From: an uncultured Clostridia bacterium | Lineage (GTDB): Bacteria; Bacillota; Clostridia; UMGS1810 | DNA: 64,000 nucleotides | Direction: 5' to 3' | NCBI GenBank assembly: GCA_934454585.1 | Contig: CAKSFP010000016.1 | Span: 3,845-67,844, forward strand | Shown here: piece by piece, positions 16,068 through 24,882 of the stretch | How the letters are laid out: each line of letters begins with the position of its first letter | Numbering within the stretch: the stretch's first letter is position 1 | Notes under the pieces: model-generated | What the model was told of the DNA's origin: nothing | Databases searched by the model: none | What the model saw: the letters and a program-made list of their open reading frames with translations, nothing else | Position numbers and translations under genes: made by a program

Positions 16068-16475
16068 TTATTTGATAATCTTATTATAAATATACAACTG
16101 CTGTTCTGTCAACTGTTGTTTGTCGATTTGTGCAATTTTTTGTTCGGCCTCGTCATGTTTTCCGTTCTCGTCAAGTATAAGTGCATTAATAAGCAAATCC
16201 GTTGTGTTTGATTCCGCCTCAAGTGCAGCAATTTTTACCTCGTTGTCGGCAATCTCTTTTTTGCTTGTTTCGAGTTCATTGTTTATTACCTTCATGCTGT
16301 CGGTGAGGGTCTGATACTGTTCTGTTATCTCAACCAGGTTTTGTTTTATTCCCTGATTCTCGGCAATCTGTTTCGCATAGTTATTTTGTGTCAGTCCGGC
16401 AAACAAAATAAGCACCAATGCAAACGAAAACAAAATTGCAATATAAATTAGTAAAAATTTCGTATTCTTTTTCAT
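16068..16475 (-). CDS. single-pass membrane coiled-coil protein, unknown function
   Basis: The 135-residue protein has one membrane helix at about residues 7-28 (FLLIYIAILFSFALVLILFAG). A predicted coiled coil follows, in which Glu, Asn, Lys and hydrophobic residues alternate (about 40-90). The C-terminal tail, rich in Glu, Gln and Lys, has the look of a helical-repeat segment. AAAGGCGG precedes the ATG. It sits between parB and serS, on the same strand as both. I do not recognise a family. Confidence 0.7.
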   Translation of the reverse strand: MKKNTKFLLIYIAILFSFALVLILFAGLTQNNYAKQIAENQGIKQNLVEITEQYQTLTDSMKVINNELETSKKEIADNEVKIAALEAESNTTDLLINALILDENGKHDEAEQKIAQIDKQQLTEQQLYIYNKIIK

Positions 16476-16612
16476 TTTTTATTTTCCGCCTTTCTTTTTC
16501 GGAGATATATGCTTAAAACACTCAAAAATAGATTTTAAGACATTTTTAATTTCAAATGTAAATTTATATTATGTATATATTTTTAATGCAGCAGAATGAA
16601 TATAATTTTACA

Positions 16613-17494
16613 TTATTTGTTTGTAGATTCTATAATTTTTACAATTCTTTCAAGATCGTCGTTGGAATAATAATCTATAGTTATTTTTCCTTTTCCATTA
16701 TTATTTGAGATTTTCACTTTAGTAGAAAACAAATCCGAGATTTTTTTCTCTGTTCCCTCGATGGCAAGTTGAAAATTCAAATCTGTTTTTTTCTTATTTT
16801 CTTTCTTTTCTTTTGGCTTTTTTACAAGCTTTTCGAGTTCCCTCACACTCATGTTATTATCGACAACCAACTGCGCAAAATTATCTCTGATACTTTCATC
16901 GTCCACCCCAAGCAAAACTTTTGCGTGTCCAACGCTTATCTTGCCGTCGGCAAGCAGCGAAGCACATTTTTTACCCAGATTAAGAAGTCGGAGAGAATTT
17001 GCAATTCCGCTGCGGCTCTTCGAAATCTTTTGAGATATCTCTTCCTGGGTAAGACTGTAGTCGTCCATAAGTTTTCTGTAGCCGAGTGCCTCCTCTATCG
17101 GGTTGAGATCCTGTCGCTGAAGATTCTCTATCAGAGCAATTTCACAAACCTTCATTTCATCATAATCTTTTATAATGGAAGGAATAGTTTTTTTACCGGC
17201 GAGTTTTGACGCTCTCCAACGGCGCTCACCGGCGATTATTTTGTAAAATCCGTTTTCGGAGCGGTGAACCAATATTGGTGTTATAACACCGTGTTCTTTT
17301 ATGGATTCGGCAAGCTGATTGAGTTGTTCGTCATCGAATGATTTTCTCGGTTGTTCTCCGTTTGGTTCTATGTCCATAATTTTGAGTTCATTTACAACCT
17401 CGCCGTCAATCGGTGCCGATTCAGACTCTATATCTGTTTTGAACAAAGAATCAAGACCTCTGCCGAGACCTGTTTTTACTGTCTTTTTAGGCAT
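16613..17494 (-). CDS. parB: chromosome partitioning protein ParB (Spo0J)
   Basis: The 293-residue protein binds parS and spreads as a CTP-dependent clamp, loading SMC and moving origins. It starts MPKKTVKTGLGRGLDSLF, the usual ParB opening. The CTPase-fold motifs follow: GEQPRKSFDDEQLNQLAESI, then HGVITPILV and the GERRWRA box. A helix-turn-helix domain (LTQEEISQKISKSRSGIAN) and a C-terminal dimerisation domain come last. The ATG at 17494 has AAAGGAG just upstream; a longer frame reaching 17560 lacks one. parA is not directly adjacent: a TIR element and a palindrome (17528-17948) lie between them, which is unusual for this normally tight pair. Confidence 0.95.
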   Translation of the reverse strand: MPKKTVKTGLGRGLDSLFKTDIESESAPIDGEVVNELKIMDIEPNGEQPRKSFDDEQLNQLAESIKEHGVITPILVHRSENGFYKIIAGERRWRASKLAGKKTIPSIIKDYDEMKVCEIALIENLQRQDLNPIEEALGYRKLMDDYSLTQEEISQKISKSRSGIANSLRLLNLGKKCASLLADGKISVGHAKVLLGVDDESIRDNFAQLVVDNNMSVRELEKLVKKPKEKKENKKKTDLNFQLAIEGTEKKISDLFSTKVKISNNNGKGKITIDYYSNDDLERIVKIIESTNK

Positions 17495-17527
17495 TTGTTT
17501 CTCCTTTCGTATGTATGTTTTAGCCGT

Positions 17528-17822
17528 TTGTAAAATTACTAAAATGCACATTATAGGCACATTTCAATTGTATAAACAGGTTTAGTTTTCTCCACTTTGT
17601 GAATCCCACCACCGCCTTTTTCGAATGATTATTATTTTAACATTAAAATAATAATCATTCGGGCGGTCCCCCTCCCTTTAAGGCAAGGGAGGCTTTCTCC
17701 ATCAGCACAAACTGTCGACCGAGCGAAAGGCTCCCTTGCTAAAGGGAGCTGGCGGCGTAGCCGTCTGAGGAATTCAAAAAACGCAAAAAGTTATCCACAA
17801 TTTTTAGCTCTCAATTTTACAA
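17528..17822. mobile_element. MITE-like element with terminal inverted repeats, copy 1
   Basis: The ends are TTGTAAAATTA (17528-17538) and an inverted match with one mismatch (17812-17822). Inside are an AT-rich palindrome (CGAATGATTATTATTTT and its mirror) bordered by CCGCC/GGCGG, and the CTCCCTTTAAGGCAAGGGAG and GGCTCCCTTGCTAAAGGGAGC hairpins. A perfect DnaA box TTATCCACA lies at 17791-17799. A second copy lies on the other side of parA. No transposase is encoded. Confidence 0.75.
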
Positions 17823-17870
17823 TCGACTGATCAATGAAATATTTAAGCGATTAGTTCGGGGCGAGAGGGT

Positions 17871-17948
17871 GTATATTTTATTTTGAGCGAGCGAGTTCAG
17901 TGCTACTGCACTGCTGTCTGAGCGAGCCAAAATAAAATATATACCCCG
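17871..17948. repeat. palindromic element between parB and parA
   Basis: Arms of the GTATATTTTATTTT type enclose GAGCGAGTTCAGTGCTACTG and its mirrored end. It has the same outer arm as the elements at 11.3, 47.6 and 54.0 kb. Confidence 0.75.
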
Positions 17949-17962
17949 AGCCGCCACACAAA

Positions 17963-18730
17963 TTATTTTTTATTTGCCTTTATCACTTCGCGTGCAAGAG
18001 AGAGATAACTCTCGCAGCCTTTTGATGCACTGTCATAGGCGTTTATAGGCAGACCGTAACTCGGTGCCTCACTCAAGCGCACATTTCTCGGTATCACCGA
18101 TCTATACAGTTTTGCACCGTAATATTTTTTAACTTCATCAGCCACCTGAACCGAAAGATTTGTGCGGGTATCATACATTGTAAGAACAATTCCCTCTATA
18201 TCCAGACTTTTATTCATCTGTTGTTTGACCATGCGTATAGTATTGGTCAACTGGCTGAGTCCTTCCAGTGCATAGTATTCACACTGGATCGGTATTATTA
18301 TGCTGTCGGCACATACAAACGAATTAAGTGTGATGAGTCCGAGTGACGGCGGACAATCTATGATGACAAAATCATAGTCATCTTTAATCTGAGATACAGC
18401 GTCTTTAAGACGCGTCTCTCTGTTATCGGCAGATACAAGCTCAATCTCCGCACCGGCAAGATCTATGCTTGACGGACAAATGTACAGTTTACCGTGCTCC
18501 GTCTTTACGACAACATCATCCATTTTTTCTTCATTTATTATAACATCATATATTGATTTATCGAGTTCCGTTCGCTCTATACCGACACCGCTTGTTGCGT
18601 TTCCCTGGGGGTCAGTATCTATAAGAAGAACTTTTTTGCCGAGCTGAGCAAGGCACGAACTAAGATTGACCGAGGTTGTTGTCTTGCCTACGCCTCCTTT
18701 CTGATTGGCTATAGCAATACACTTTCCCAT
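17963..18730 (-). CDS. parA: chromosome partitioning ATPase ParA (Soj)
   Basis: The 255-residue Walker-type ATPase works with ParB in origin segregation, and in Firmicutes it also affects DnaA activity. The deviant Walker A motif KGGVGKTTTSVNL is near residue 13, the Walker A' segment is LLIDTDPQGNATSG, and Walker B is FVIIDCPPSLGLITLN. The ATG at 18730 follows GAGGTG with 6 bases between; a GTG at 18739 overlaps that site and is less likely. The gene is flanked on both sides by copies of a TIR element, each with a DnaA box, and has a parS-like site about 60 bases upstream. Confidence 0.96.
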   Translation of the reverse strand: MGKCIAIANQKGGVGKTTTSVNLSSCLAQLGKKVLLIDTDPQGNATSGVGIERTELDKSIYDVIINEEKMDDVVVKTEHGKLYICPSSIDLAGAEIELVSADNRETRLKDAVSQIKDDYDFVIIDCPPSLGLITLNSFVCADSIIIPIQCEYYALEGLSQLTNTIRMVKQQMNKSLDIEGIVLTMYDTRTNLSVQVADEVKKYYGAKLYRSVIPRNVRLSEAPSYGLPINAYDSASKGCESYLSLAREVIKANKK

Positions 18731-18788
18731 TAAATTCACCTCTTTTGTGAAAATCTAAAATTAATACTAATATATTATAACACATAAC

Positions 18789-18804
18789 TGTTCCACATGG
18801 AACA
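18789..18804. promoter_or_regulatory. parS-like site 1
   Basis: TGTTCCACATGGAACA has the arms of a parS site, but its centre is CACATG rather than the palindromic CACGTG of the usual Firmicutes consensus. An identical 16-mer occurs at 19304-19319. Confidence 0.65.
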
Positions 18805-18898
18805 TTTTTTTATAAAAAATATAGACAAAAATAAAATTTTATGATATAATACAATTACCACATGATATAAATTATTTAATAAAAAGAATAAATAGCGT

Positions 18899-19243
18899 TT
18901 GTAAAATTACCGAAATGCACATTGCAAGCGTATTTCAATAGTATAAACAAGTTTAGCTTTCTCCACTTTGTGAATCCCACCACCGCCTTTTTCGAATGAT
19001 TATTATTTTAATGTTAAAATAATAATCATTCGGGCGGTCCCGTTCTCACCTCCGGTTCGGTCGGCGATAAACGGTTGCCACCGGCAACCATCGCCCCTTT
19101 AAGGCAAGGGAGGCTTTCTCCATCAGCACAAACTGTCGACCGAGCGAAAGGCTCCCTTGCTAAAGGGAGCTGGCGGCGTAGCCGTCTGAGGGATTCAAAA
19201 AGTGCAAAAAGTTATCCACATTTTTCAGCTCGTAATTTTACAA
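18899..19243. mobile_element. MITE-like element with terminal inverted repeats, copy 2
   Basis: Perfect 11-bp terminal inverted repeats TTGTAAAATTA (18899-18909) and TAATTTTACAA (19233-19243) bound a copy of the element at 17528-17822. It has about 50 extra bases near 19040-19090. It carries a DnaA box TTATCCACA at 19212-19220. The sequence AAAAAGAATAAA lies just outside both ends (about 18881 and 19252), a possible target-site duplication. Confidence 0.78.
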
Positions 19244-19303
19244 TCCCCTATAAAAAGAATAAAGTGTGGATTAACAAAAAACCACACTTTATACTTTTTG
19301 AAA

Positions 19304-19319
19304 TGTTCCACATGGAACA
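19304..19319. promoter_or_regulatory. parS-like site 2
   Basis: This is the same 16-mer as at 18789-18804. It directly abuts the stop codon of the noc-like gene. Two identical sites within 520 bases, beside parA and noc, support a partition function. Confidence 0.65.
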
Positions 19320-20159
19320 TTATTTATAAATTTTTATGTTATATTCAAACCTGTCGTCATATTCCTGTTCGTTGCTTACGCAATTTTTTCCGCTGCGGTT
19401 CATTATCTCAACAGCTTTTTTGATGGTGTTTGAAAATATTCTTACATCTTTGACGCGCGGTATATGGTTTTTACTTTTTCTGCAGTTTGCGTCATCACCA
19501 ATCATTTTTTCTATCAAATCATCGGTCTGCTTAACATTAAGCGTCTTTTCCAGTATAATATCAAGTGCCCGAAACTGACTGTCGGCATCAGGCAGACGCA
19601 GCAAAGCACGAGCATGACGCTCGGTAAGACCGTGCTCATCTATAATGGTACGAACAGCTCGCGGAAGTTTGAGCAGTCTTACTTTGTTTGCAATGGTTGA
19701 TTGATTTTTGCCAAGTTTGATTGCAAGCTGTTCCTGTGTATATCCAAAATCATTTAATAGTTTGTAATAAGCATTTGCTTCCTCAAGAAAAGATAAATCA
19801 CAGCGCTGCACATTTTCTATAAGTGCCACAAGGGCACTGTCTATGTTGCTAATGCCCACAACTATTGCCGGCACACGCATAAGTCCGGCAAGTACAGACG
19901 CTCTCACTCTTCTCTCACCGGATATAAGTTCATACAAACCGTTGCCTGTTTTTCTTACAGTTATCGGCTGTATTACTCCGTAAATTCGTATAGATTCCGA
20001 AAGTTCTTTTAGATTATCCGATGAAAAATATCTTCTCGGTTGATTCGGATTCGATTTTATAGATTTAATCGGTATCTGTACAACCGAGCTTGTCCCCGAA
20101 TTTAATTTGCGCGGTACAAAATTGTTATTTTTCTTTCTAATTGCCGTCAGTATTTCCAT
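19320..20159 (-). CDS. noc: ParB paralogue, probable nucleoid occlusion protein Noc
   Basis: The 279-residue protein has the same plan as ParB: IKSNPNQPRRYFSSDNLKELSESI, GVIQPITV, the GERRVRAS box, and an HTH with YTQEQLAIKLGKNQSTIANKVRLLKL. The C-terminus differs from the parB product in this window. In Firmicutes a second ParB-like gene directly upstream of dnaA on the opposite strand is normally noc, which binds DNA and membrane to keep division septa off the nucleoid. No amphipathic membrane-targeting N-terminus is obvious here (it starts MEILTAIRKKNNNFVPRKL), so a second Spo0J-type function remains possible. Confidence 0.82.
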   Translation of the reverse strand: MEILTAIRKKNNNFVPRKLNSGTSSVVQIPIKSIKSNPNQPRRYFSSDNLKELSESIRIYGVIQPITVRKTGNGLYELISGERRVRASVLAGLMRVPAIVVGISNIDSALVALIENVQRCDLSFLEEANAYYKLLNDFGYTQEQLAIKLGKNQSTIANKVRLLKLPRAVRTIIDEHGLTERHARALLRLPDADSQFRALDIILEKTLNVKQTDDLIEKMIGDDANCRKSKNHIPRVKDVRIFSNTIKKAVEIMNRSGKNCVSNEQEYDDRFEYNIKIYK

Positions 20160-20456
20160 ATAATCACCTCATCAGTATAAAAGTTAATTATATATGACAT
20201 TCATACATAATTTTTTCTTTATTATATATTAACATATATAATGTAGTTTTGAAACAAAAAAAATTCGTATTAAAAATTCATAATTAATTAAAAATTTTCA
20301 AAAATCGTCTTATTTACAATAAAATCATGACGATTGCTTAATATTATTTTTGAAATATAATATTAAATGACGATAATTTTTTTATTAATTAAAAAATCAT
20401 ACTTTTCACAGTATAAAATAATTTTTAGGTATTTTTCTATTTTTTCAAAAAAAGCG

Positions 20457-20485
20457 TTGCAAATCGCTGATTTTTTTGTTATAAT
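20457..20485 (+). promoter_or_regulatory. dnaA promoter
   Basis: TTGCAA (20457-20462) and TATAAT (20480-20485) are separated by 17 bases, upstream of dnaA. The 471-base gap from noc to dnaA (20160-20630) is otherwise very AT-rich. Confidence 0.7.
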
Positions 20486-20516
20486 AATATTGGTGATTTT
20501 CTGATTATTATTAATA

Positions 20517-20586
20517 TGTTGATAAAATTAATTCAATCAGTATCGTTTCAACCAAATAAACATCAAGTTATCAACATTGTTGATAA
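20517..20586. promoter_or_regulatory. DnaA-box cluster upstream of dnaA
   Basis: TGTTGATAA at 20517-20525, TTATCAACA at 20568-20576 and TGTTGATAA at 20578-20586 match DnaA boxes (TTATNCACA) with one change. The last two form an inverted pair about 45 bases before the dnaA start. They fit autoregulation of dnaA and one half of a bipartite origin. Confidence 0.65.
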
Positions 20587-20630
20587 AAATGTTAATAACT
20601 TTTAATTACATAAAGATATCGGAGAAAACT

Positions 20631-21947
20631 ATGGAAAATATAACGACAATATGGTCAAGGGTTCTTGAACTGATAAAGCCTGATATACTTCCGGTGAGCT
20701 TTTCCACATGGATAGAGACAATCATCCCTGTGGAAATGGATGATAACAGCATACTTTTGCAGGTACCCTATGAATATAACAAAACAATGATTCAGGAGAG
20801 ATATTCCGAACTGATAAAGAATTCTCTGCTCTACCTCACAGACAGAGATTATGAAGTGATAATAAGAGTAAAAGAAAAGGATGAAAAGCCGGAGGAAAAC
20901 GGCCCTAAGCGCAGTTTCGGACTCAATCCTTTCTACACCTTCGAAAACTTCATCATAGGTGATTCAAACGAGGTGGCTCATGCCAACATCCGTGCGGCGG
21001 CAAAGGCGTGCATAGAAGGTACATACTGTGAATACAACCCTCTTTTTATATACGGAAATGCCGGACTCGGAAAGACTCATCTTATGCATGCCGCAGGTCA
21101 CAAAGTAATAGATGACACAGACAGCAAAAAAAATGTTCTCTATGTAACGAGTGAACAATTTACAAACGAGCTTATCAACTCAATAAAAGAGAACAATAAT
21201 CAGAAATTTCGCGACAAATACAGAAAAGTGGATATTCTGATGATAGACGACATTCAGTTTATATCAAATATGCCCGGTGTTCAAAAGGAAATTCATCACA
21301 CTTTCAACGACCTTTATCAGAACAACAAGATAATAATCATATCCGGAGACCGTCCGCCAAAGGAACTTCACGGAGTGGAGGACAGGCTGATAACAAGGTT
21401 TGAATCAGGGGTTATGTGCAAGATAGAATCGCCCGATTTTGAAACGCGTGTTGCCATACTGAAAAAGAAAGCCGAGCAGCTTAACACCGAAATGGACGAG
21501 AGTATATATCGCTATGTAGCCGGAGTTATAACAACAAACAACCGTGAACTTGAGGGAGCGATGAAAAAAATAGTCTCTCTGCACAGACTTATGAAAAAGC
21601 AGATAACACCCGATCTTGCAAAAGAGGCACTGAGGGATTTCAACAGCGGATTAAATAAAAAAATAACCGAAGAAATGATAATAACAACGGTGGAAAATCA
21701 TTTTAATCTCAGTGAAAACGCCCTTAAATCCACATCAAAAGCAAAAAATATCGCGTATCCAAGGCAGATTGCCATGTATATAATGAACGAACTGATGGAC
21801 AAAAAGCTGAAAGACATAGGCGATTGCTTCGGCGGAAAGGACCATTCAACTGTTATTCATGCAATAAACAAAATAAAATCAGATATGGACAGTGAGATGT
21901 CGGTCAAGGCTACGGTTGATGATATAATTAAAGATATAAAGAACTAA
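20631..21947 (+). CDS. dnaA: chromosomal replication initiator DnaA
   Basis: The 438-residue initiator binds DnaA boxes and melts the origin. Domain I (residues 1-80) includes the SFSTWIETI segment, followed by a short linker. The AAA+ domain has NPLFIYGNAGLGKTHLMHA (Walker A) and VDILMIDDIQFI (Walker B). Domain IV carries the DnaA signature GGKDHSTVIHAINKI. The ATG at 20631 with GGAG upstream gives the normal N-terminus; a longer frame from 20577 would run over the DnaA boxes. It is the first gene of the rightward replichore. Confidence 0.98.
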   Translation: MENITTIWSRVLELIKPDILPVSFSTWIETIIPVEMDDNSILLQVPYEYNKTMIQERYSELIKNSLLYLTDRDYEVIIRVKEKDEKPEENGPKRSFGLNPFYTFENFIIGDSNEVAHANIRAAAKACIEGTYCEYNPLFIYGNAGLGKTHLMHAAGHKVIDDTDSKKNVLYVTSEQFTNELINSIKENNNQKFRDKYRKVDILMIDDIQFISNMPGVQKEIHHTFNDLYQNNKIIIISGDRPPKELHGVEDRLITRFESGVMCKIESPDFETRVAILKKKAEQLNTEMDESIYRYVAGVITTNNRELEGAMKKIVSLHRLMKKQITPDLAKEALRDFNSGLNKKITEEMIITTVENHFNLSENALKSTSKAKNIAYPRQIAMYIMNELMDKKLKDIGDCFGGKDHSTVIHAINKIKSDMDSEMSVKATVDDIIKDIKN

Positions 21948-22120
21948 TGAATTTGCGTGCAAATTCAATTCATGGAGCGAAGCGAGAATTCATAGCGAAG
22001 CTGATTCATGACAACAAAGTTGTCAATTCATAAATAATAATGAATTGACTGACGGCATGAATTGAAATTAAAAAATTTCATGAATTGTGCCTGAAGGCAC
22101 ATGAATTGCACATTCTGTGC
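21948..22120. repeat. cluster of small ATGAATTG hairpins
   Basis: The sequence ATGAATT or its complement recurs around very short variable stems, for example GACAACAAAGTTGTC, GCCTGAAGGCA and GCACATTCTGTGC. A related cluster lies at 51.85-51.93 kb. It begins at the dnaA stop codon and may shape the dnaA 3' end or simply be repeat DNA. Confidence 0.6.
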
Positions 22121-22175
22121 ATTATAAAATGAATATGAACAAAAATATATCCGAAATTACACTCATTACATAGAG

Positions 22176-22430
22176 TTATCAACATGATGTTAATTAATAT
22201 ATCAACATCATCAACAAAATCGACCGATATTTACACGATTCGATTTTTGAAAGAAAAATCATAAAATAAGATATCCACAGCGATATTGATAACATCTGAT
22301 TTTATCAACAAGGGTATGAACGATAAAAATGCAGTAACGGCATGACTTGAGATGAGTTTTCCACACTGCCGACATACCTACTTATACTACTATAAATTTT
22401 TATTATATGATTATTTATATATAATAAGCG
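22176..22430. other. candidate oriC unwinding and DnaA-box region (dnaA-dnaN spacer)
   Basis: DnaA boxes or near matches occur at 22176-22184 (TTATCAACA), 22198-22206, 22271-22279 (ATATCCACA), 22302-22310 (TTATCAACA) and 22357-22365 (TTTTCCACA). About 45 bases of almost pure A/T at 22381-22430 could serve as the unwinding element. Firmicutes origins are usually bipartite around dnaA, with the unwinding element in the dnaA-dnaN spacer. Gene orientation switches here too. Confidence 0.7.
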
Positions 22431-22470
22431 TTTGAAAAAAATTTACCCTTTGAGTAAAGGAGATAAAAAA

Positions 22471-23571
22471 ATGAAATTTACATGCAACAAAAATATACTT
22501 CTCAATTCGATAGGTATAGTTTCAAAAGCCGTGAGCAACACAGCGGCACTTGATATCTTAAAAGGAATAAAAATAGACGCCGAAGAAAATATCAGACTAA
22601 CCGGAAGTGATCTTGATCTTTCCGTGGAAAGCGTGTTTGATGCGGACATAAGAGAAAAAGGAAGTATTATAATAGACGCAAGAATATTGGGTGAAATAGT
22701 TCGCAAACTTCCCGACGGAGATGTTGAATTTGTCACTGCGGATAACAACGAAATAAAAATATCATGTGCCAACACAAAATTTAATATTCTTTATCTTTCA
22801 TCGGAAGGTTATCCCGAAATAAAAAAAGTAGAGAAAGGCGACAGTATAAAGATATATTCGCGTGACCTCAAGGAAATAATAAAAAACACTATTTTTGCAA
22901 TATCCACAAGTGAAAGCAGACCTGTACTCACCGGATCAAAATTTGAAATAAAAAAGAGTAATATGAAAGTCATATCAATAGACGGCAGCCGCCTTGCATT
23001 GCGCAATCAGATTATTCCTGAGACAGGTTTTGAAGATATGTCATTCGTGGTGCCCGGCAGAGTGCTCAATGAGATGATGAAAATTCTCAAAGATGACGAA
23101 ACCATAGTTGAGATAAATATAAAAAACAACAGCGTAATGTTTGCTTTTGATTCATTTACCGTCATCGCACGCCTTCTTGAGGGAGAATTTTTTGATTATA
23201 AAAAAGCCATTCCTACAAATTGCACCATAAAGGCAACAATAGATATAAAAAAATTCACCGATATGATTGAAAGGGCGGCAATAATCATTAATTATGATGA
23301 TCCCAAAATTCCTATCATTCTTAACATAAAGGATAATATTATAAATGTGGAATGTATATCAAACAAAGGAAATTTTGACGAGAGTATAAATATAGACAAA
23401 CAGGGAAATAACCTCAGAATAGGAATAGATTCGCGGCTTTTGCTTGATGCACTAAAGAGCATCGAGCACGAAAAAGCTGTGTTCGAATTCAATACGGAGA
23501 TAAGTCCGTGCGTTATAAAACCGGTGGAAGGTGATTCGTTCTTATACATGGTTCTGCCGAGAAGGCTGTAA
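22471..23571 (+). CDS. dnaN: DNA polymerase III sliding clamp (beta)
   Basis: The 366-residue clamp encircles DNA and tethers the replicase. It starts MKFTCNKNILLNSIGIVSKAVS and ends in the conserved FLYMVLPRRL tail, with the three-fold clamp repeats between. AAAGGAG precedes the ATG at 22471; an upstream extension to 22432 lacks a good site. It is followed after 16 bases by the S4-domain gene in the usual dnaA-dnaN-yaaA-recF order. Confidence 0.97.
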   Translation: MKFTCNKNILLNSIGIVSKAVSNTAALDILKGIKIDAEENIRLTGSDLDLSVESVFDADIREKGSIIIDARILGEIVRKLPDGDVEFVTADNNEIKISCANTKFNILYLSSEGYPEIKKVEKGDSIKIYSRDLKEIIKNTIFAISTSESRPVLTGSKFEIKKSNMKVISIDGSRLALRNQIIPETGFEDMSFVVPGRVLNEMMKILKDDETIVEINIKNNSVMFAFDSFTVIARLLEGEFFDYKKAIPTNCTIKATIDIKKFTDMIERAAIIINYDDPKIPIILNIKDNIINVECISNKGNFDESINIDKQGNNLRIGIDSRLLLDALKSIEHEKAVFEFNTEISPCVIKPVEGDSFLYMVLPRRL

Positions 23572-23587
23572 AGGAAAGGATAAAAAG

Positions 23588-23809
23588 ATGGAAGAACTTA
23601 AAATAAATACCCCTTTTATCAAACTTGACAGTCTGCTTAAGTTTTCCGGTATTGCCGGAGACGGTACAGACGCGAAAATTCTGATATCAGAGGGTTGTGT
23701 AACCGTAAACGGCGAAAAAGAAATACGCCGCGGAAGAAAAATATATCCCGGATATGAGATAAAAGTAGAGTATGAGGGACAGATTGCGGAATTGAGAGTA
23801 TGTTCATAA
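23588..23809 (+). CDS. yaaA: S4-domain RNA-binding protein (YaaA/RlbA type)
   Basis: The 73-residue protein is a single S4 RNA-binding fold: FIKLDSLLKFSGIAGDGTDAK, then ISEGCVTVNGEKEIRRGRKIYPGYEIKV. Homologues between dnaN and recF in Firmicutes associate with the ribosome or assembling 50S subunits. AAAGGA precedes the ATG. Its last ten bases overlap the start of recF, which implies coupled translation. Confidence 0.9.
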   Translation: MEELKINTPFIKLDSLLKFSGIAGDGTDAKILISEGCVTVNGEKEIRRGRKIYPGYEIKVEYEGQIAELRVCS

Positions 23810-24867
23810 ACAAAGTATATCTTGAAAATTTCAGAAACTATGAAAAACAGGAGATTGAGTTTTCCGAAAAAGCAAATGTTATATACGGTCTCAACGGTCA
23901 GGGAAAAACAAACATTGTGGAGGCTTTATATTTCTTTTGCCGCGGAAAATCATACAGAACTCCGAGAGATGCCGATGTAATAAAATTCGGTGAAAAATAT
24001 TCGCGGTTTTCAATAGATTTTAATGACGATGTGCGCGACAGTAATGCGGAGATTTATATCGGAGAAAAGAAAAACATAAAAATAAATTCCGTGCCGATAG
24101 AAAAGCTGAGCGAGCTTGTCGGCATGATAAATACGGTCATTTTCACGCCGGATATGCTCGGTGTGGTGAAAGACGGTCCGGGAGTGCGGCGGCAGTTTGC
24201 CGATGTACTGTTAAGTCAGATAAAACCGGTTTATTTTCGCACACTTCTCATGTATTGCAAGGTACTTTTTCAGCGCAACAACATACTTAAGAGCAGAAAA
24301 AAAAATATGCTCGCCACACTGCCTGTGTGGAATGAAAAGCTTGCCGAGTACGGCACACTCATATGCTCATACCGTGTGCGCCTGACAGAAATGCTCACGG
24401 AGCACACATCAAAATTCGATTGCGGCGGAGAAGATGAACGCATATTGTTTGATTACCGTCCAAGCATAAGAGGTGATTTTTCTGACAGAGAAAATTTCAT
24501 ATCTCAGCTTGAAGCAAATATTGACCGTGAGATTGAAAAAGGTATAACTCTTACCGGACCGCACAGGGATGACATAGAGATAATGTTTGGAGGAAGGGAT
24601 CTAAAAAAATTCGGTTCCCAGGGACAGATACGCACCTGCATATTAAAGATGAAACTTGCAGAATGTGACATTATACGCGAGTCTGTCGGCAGAGAGCCGA
24701 TACTGTTGCTTGACGATATATTAAGTGAGTTGGATGCCGACAGGAGAGATTTTTTTCTCAACAATATAAAGGACAGGCAGATATTTATCACTTCCACGGA
24801 AAAAGAGATAATAAGAGACAGCAATACAGGATATTTCCATGTGGAGTGCGGAAAGATAGTAGAATAA
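23800..24867 (+). CDS. recF: DNA recombination/repair ATPase RecF
   Basis: The 355-residue SMC-like ATPase helps load RecA at gapped DNA. The opening FINKVYLENFRNYEKQEIEF, Walker A GLNGQGKTN, signature region TGPHRDDIEI...GSQGQIRTCILKMKLAE and Walker B PILLLDDILSELDADRR are all in place. It starts within the end of the S4 gene. A RemB-like gene follows after 15 bases. Confidence 0.96.
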   Translation: MFINKVYLENFRNYEKQEIEFSEKANVIYGLNGQGKTNIVEALYFFCRGKSYRTPRDADVIKFGEKYSRFSIDFNDDVRDSNAEIYIGEKKNIKINSVPIEKLSELVGMINTVIFTPDMLGVVKDGPGVRRQFADVLLSQIKPVYFRTLLMYCKVLFQRNNILKSRKKNMLATLPVWNEKLAEYGTLICSYRVRLTEMLTEHTSKFDCGGEDERILFDYRPSIRGDFSDRENFISQLEANIDREIEKGITLTGPHRDDIEIMFGGRDLKKFGSQGQIRTCILKMKLAECDIIRESVGREPILLLDDILSELDADRRDFFLNNIKDRQIFITSTEKEIIRDSNTGYFHVECGKIVE

Positions 24868-24882
24868 AAAGGAGATGCTTCG

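Noticed and set aside
16476..16612. A T-box leader for serS.
   Set aside because: The region upstream of the serS transcript is only 137 AT-rich bases and lacks a T-box sequence or an antiterminator stem.
17494..17560. Longer ParB start upstream of the chosen ATG.
   Set aside because: The added residues are not part of the ParB family, and the AAAGGAG site lies directly before the ATG at 17494. Similar reasoning moved the starts of parA, dnaA, dnaN, gyrB, gyrA, polC, oadA, hslO and atpB.
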